From Lampris incognitus (lineage: Eukaryota; Chordata; Actinopteri; Lampriformes; Lampridae), in contig NC_079212.1 of assembly GCF_029633865.1 (NCBI RefSeq), forward strand, positions 148,714,541 through 148,778,540: a stretch of 64,000 nt of DNA, in the 5' to 3' direction. Under the pieces are notes generated by a model. It did no database searches and was not told the DNA's origin. It saw only the letters and a list, made by a program, of their open reading frames with translations. Within the stretch, counting starts at the first letter, position 1. Every line of letters starts with the position of its first letter. A program made the position numbers and the translations under genes. This document shows positions 62,520-64,000 of this stretch, in pieces.

Positions 62520-62955
62520 AGTTACTGGTAGCAGTAGCAGCAACATTAGTAGTAACAGTAGTTGCAGTAGTGGTATAACAGTGGTATCAGTAGTTGTAGA
62601 AATAACAACAGTTACAGAAATAACAGCAGCAGTAGTAGTAGTTTTATAGCAGCAACAACAGTAGTAACACTAGTAGTATTAGTAGTAGGCTTCTACTAGT
62701 ACTACTAATATAGCAGCAGTTTTCGTAGCAGTCGTAACAGTAGTAGAAATAATAGTAGCAGTAGAAATAGTAGCAGGAGCAGTGGTACTAGTTTTATAGC
62801 AGCTATAACAGCAGTACCAGTAGTTATATTAGTGTAGCAACGGTATTAGTAAAAGTAGTAAGAGTAGTGAACTACTAGAACAGTAATAGTAGTTTTATAG
62901 TAGTAATACCAGTAGTAACAATAGTAGTTATAGTGTAGAAGTACTAGGAGCAGCA
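62520..62955. repeat. Degenerate (AGT/AGC)n-rich tract
   Basis: Long run of GTAGTAGCAGTAG-type triplets with frequent changes, on both sides of a short palindrome (about 62680-62705). Confidence 0.8.
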
Positions 62956-62979
62956 GTTGTATCATGAATGGATACTAAC

Positions 62980-63027
62980 CTGGTTGTACTTGCAGGGTTA
63001 CAGTAAGTGTGTTGGGGACTGGATGTG
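62980..63027 (-). CDS. nisch: nisch candidate 48-bp exon
   Basis: Acceptor TCTGTCTGCTAG|CA and donor ACAACCAG|GTTAGT; the phases (two bases in, one out) match the next exon. The 16 codons are open (HPVPNTLTVTLQVQP). It would directly precede the FIVQLS block. Support is splice signals and phase only. Confidence 0.5.
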
Positions 63028-63099
63028 CTAGCAGACAGACAGGCAGCAGAGGGAACCTACAGACACACAACATACAACATTATTTAGACACAGGATCAT

Positions 63100-64000
63100 A
63101 CCGATATTACGGGCACCCCTGACTGGAGACTTTAAAGGGCAAGCCTCACCATTCCAGCCCTCACCACCTTCTACAGGGGCACCACTGAAAGTATTCTAAC
63201 CTACGGTCTCACTTCCTGGTTCGGTAACTACAAAGCGACAAAACAACACCAGCTGAACAGGATAGTGAGGACAGCTCGCTTGTGCCCCTCTCCCCTTCCT
63301 GTTGGAGATTTACCATCACCGCTGTGTTGGCAGAGTCTCCAGCATCATTAAGGACCCCCACCATCCTTCTCACAACCTGTTTTCCCTCCTGCTGTCTGGG
63401 AAGAGCTACAGGAAGAGCTACAGGAAGGAGCATCTATGCTAGATCCAGCAGAATGCTAAATAGCTTCTACCTACAAGCAATCAGGATTATTCACAAACTG
63501 TGTCCCCCCCACAGTCACACCTCAGGTCTGCTGTCTCAGCCCCCTATTGTACAGTCTGTTTACACATGACTGTGTTGCCAAATACGACAACAACAGCATC
63601 ATTAAATTTGCAGATGACACCACAGTGATTAGACTAATAAGCCACAGTGATGTGAGGGCGTAGAGGAGGGAAATGAAAGATTTGACCATATGCTGCCATG
63701 ATACCAACCTCTCTCTAAATGTCAATAAGACAAAAGAAATCATTGTTGACTTTAGAAAGATCAGAGAAAATCACATTCCCATCTCCAACAATGGGTCATC
63801 TTTTGAAATTGTGGACAATTTTAGATTTGTCTGTTTCCACATCACAGTCACCGTCACATGGTCTCTCAACACCAACTGTTTCCACATCACAGTCACCGTC
63901 ACATGGTCTCTCAACACCAAATGTTTCCACATCACAGTCACCATCACATGATCTCTCAACACCAACTGTTTACACATCACAGTCACCGTCACATGATCTC
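63100..64000 (+). mobile_element. Rearranged Rex1/CR1-like LINE fragments
   Basis: 63130-63500 carries 3'-region words (KDPHHPSHNLFS-like, LLSGKSY). After it comes a more 5' reverse transcriptase part: SIIKFADDTTVIRLISHSDV with intact FADD (about 63609), then LSLNVNKTKEIIVDFRKIRE. The order is the reverse of an intact element, so two fragments abut. It runs off the window end. Confidence 0.75.
63833..64000. repeat. 45-bp tandem repeat of LINE coding sequence
   Basis: About 3.7 copies of a 45-bp unit (CATCACAGTCACCGTCACAT plus TCTCAACACCAACTG) reach the window edge. The unit matches the LINE motif HIT...TWSLNT, so a 15-codon coding segment was tandemly copied in frame. Confidence 0.88.

Overview
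The window looks like vertebrate nuclear DNA, most likely from a ray-finned (teleost) fish. Evidence: a spliced gene with GT-AG introns, L2-like, Rex1/CR1-like and RTE-like LINEs, tRNA-derived SINEs, Tc1-type transposons, a solo LTR, and many micro- and minisatellites. There is no prokaryotic feature. Element family names rest on recognition of protein and end motifs, not on a search.

The only host gene I can support is the 3' half of nischarin (nisch), on the minus strand. I placed 14 exons between 63027 and 10475. Splice sites and codon phases agree across all of them, giving 875 in-frame codons including the stop. The 5' part (PX domain, leucine-rich repeats) would lie beyond the right edge. 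The exons give the conserved C-terminal half of the protein. The introns hold nearly everything else.

Layout, left to right. 1-1490: L2-like LINE fragment. 1638-3127: two minisatellites and a SINE. 3470-8743: a 5.3 kb array of a 20-bp unit with a 1.5 kb higher-order duplication. 8744-10474: nisch 3' flank and possible 3' UTR. 10475-10799: last exon. 10800-16889: an intron holding an 18-bp minisatellite and a Tc1-like element, itself interrupted by a foldback-type element, a LINE and a 36-bp minisatellite. 16890-18386: three exons. 18387-35936: a 17.5 kb intron, almost all of it a 16.3 kb array of a 33-bp unit with a 6.48 kb tandem higher-order duplication. 35937-37043: three exons. 37044-50542: an intron of nested LINEs, SINEs, an IR/DR Tc1 element and a 32-bp minisatellite. 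50543-51972: three exons. 51973-56611: an intron with an RTE-like LINE split by a solo LTR. 56612-56829: exon. 56830-60516: an L2-like LINE with two insertions, and a MITE. 60517-63027: three exons with a TIR element and a SINE between. 63100-64000: LINE fragments ending in a 45-bp tandem repeat.

I found no new multi-gene system. The points most worth checking are: a working gene whose introns are expanded by recent satellite amplification; a duplicated splice acceptor that could add 20 residues in frame; minisatellites apparently born inside transposons; and several clean nested insertions with target-site duplications. Most long open frames in the satellites are artefacts of repeat units that avoid stop codons.
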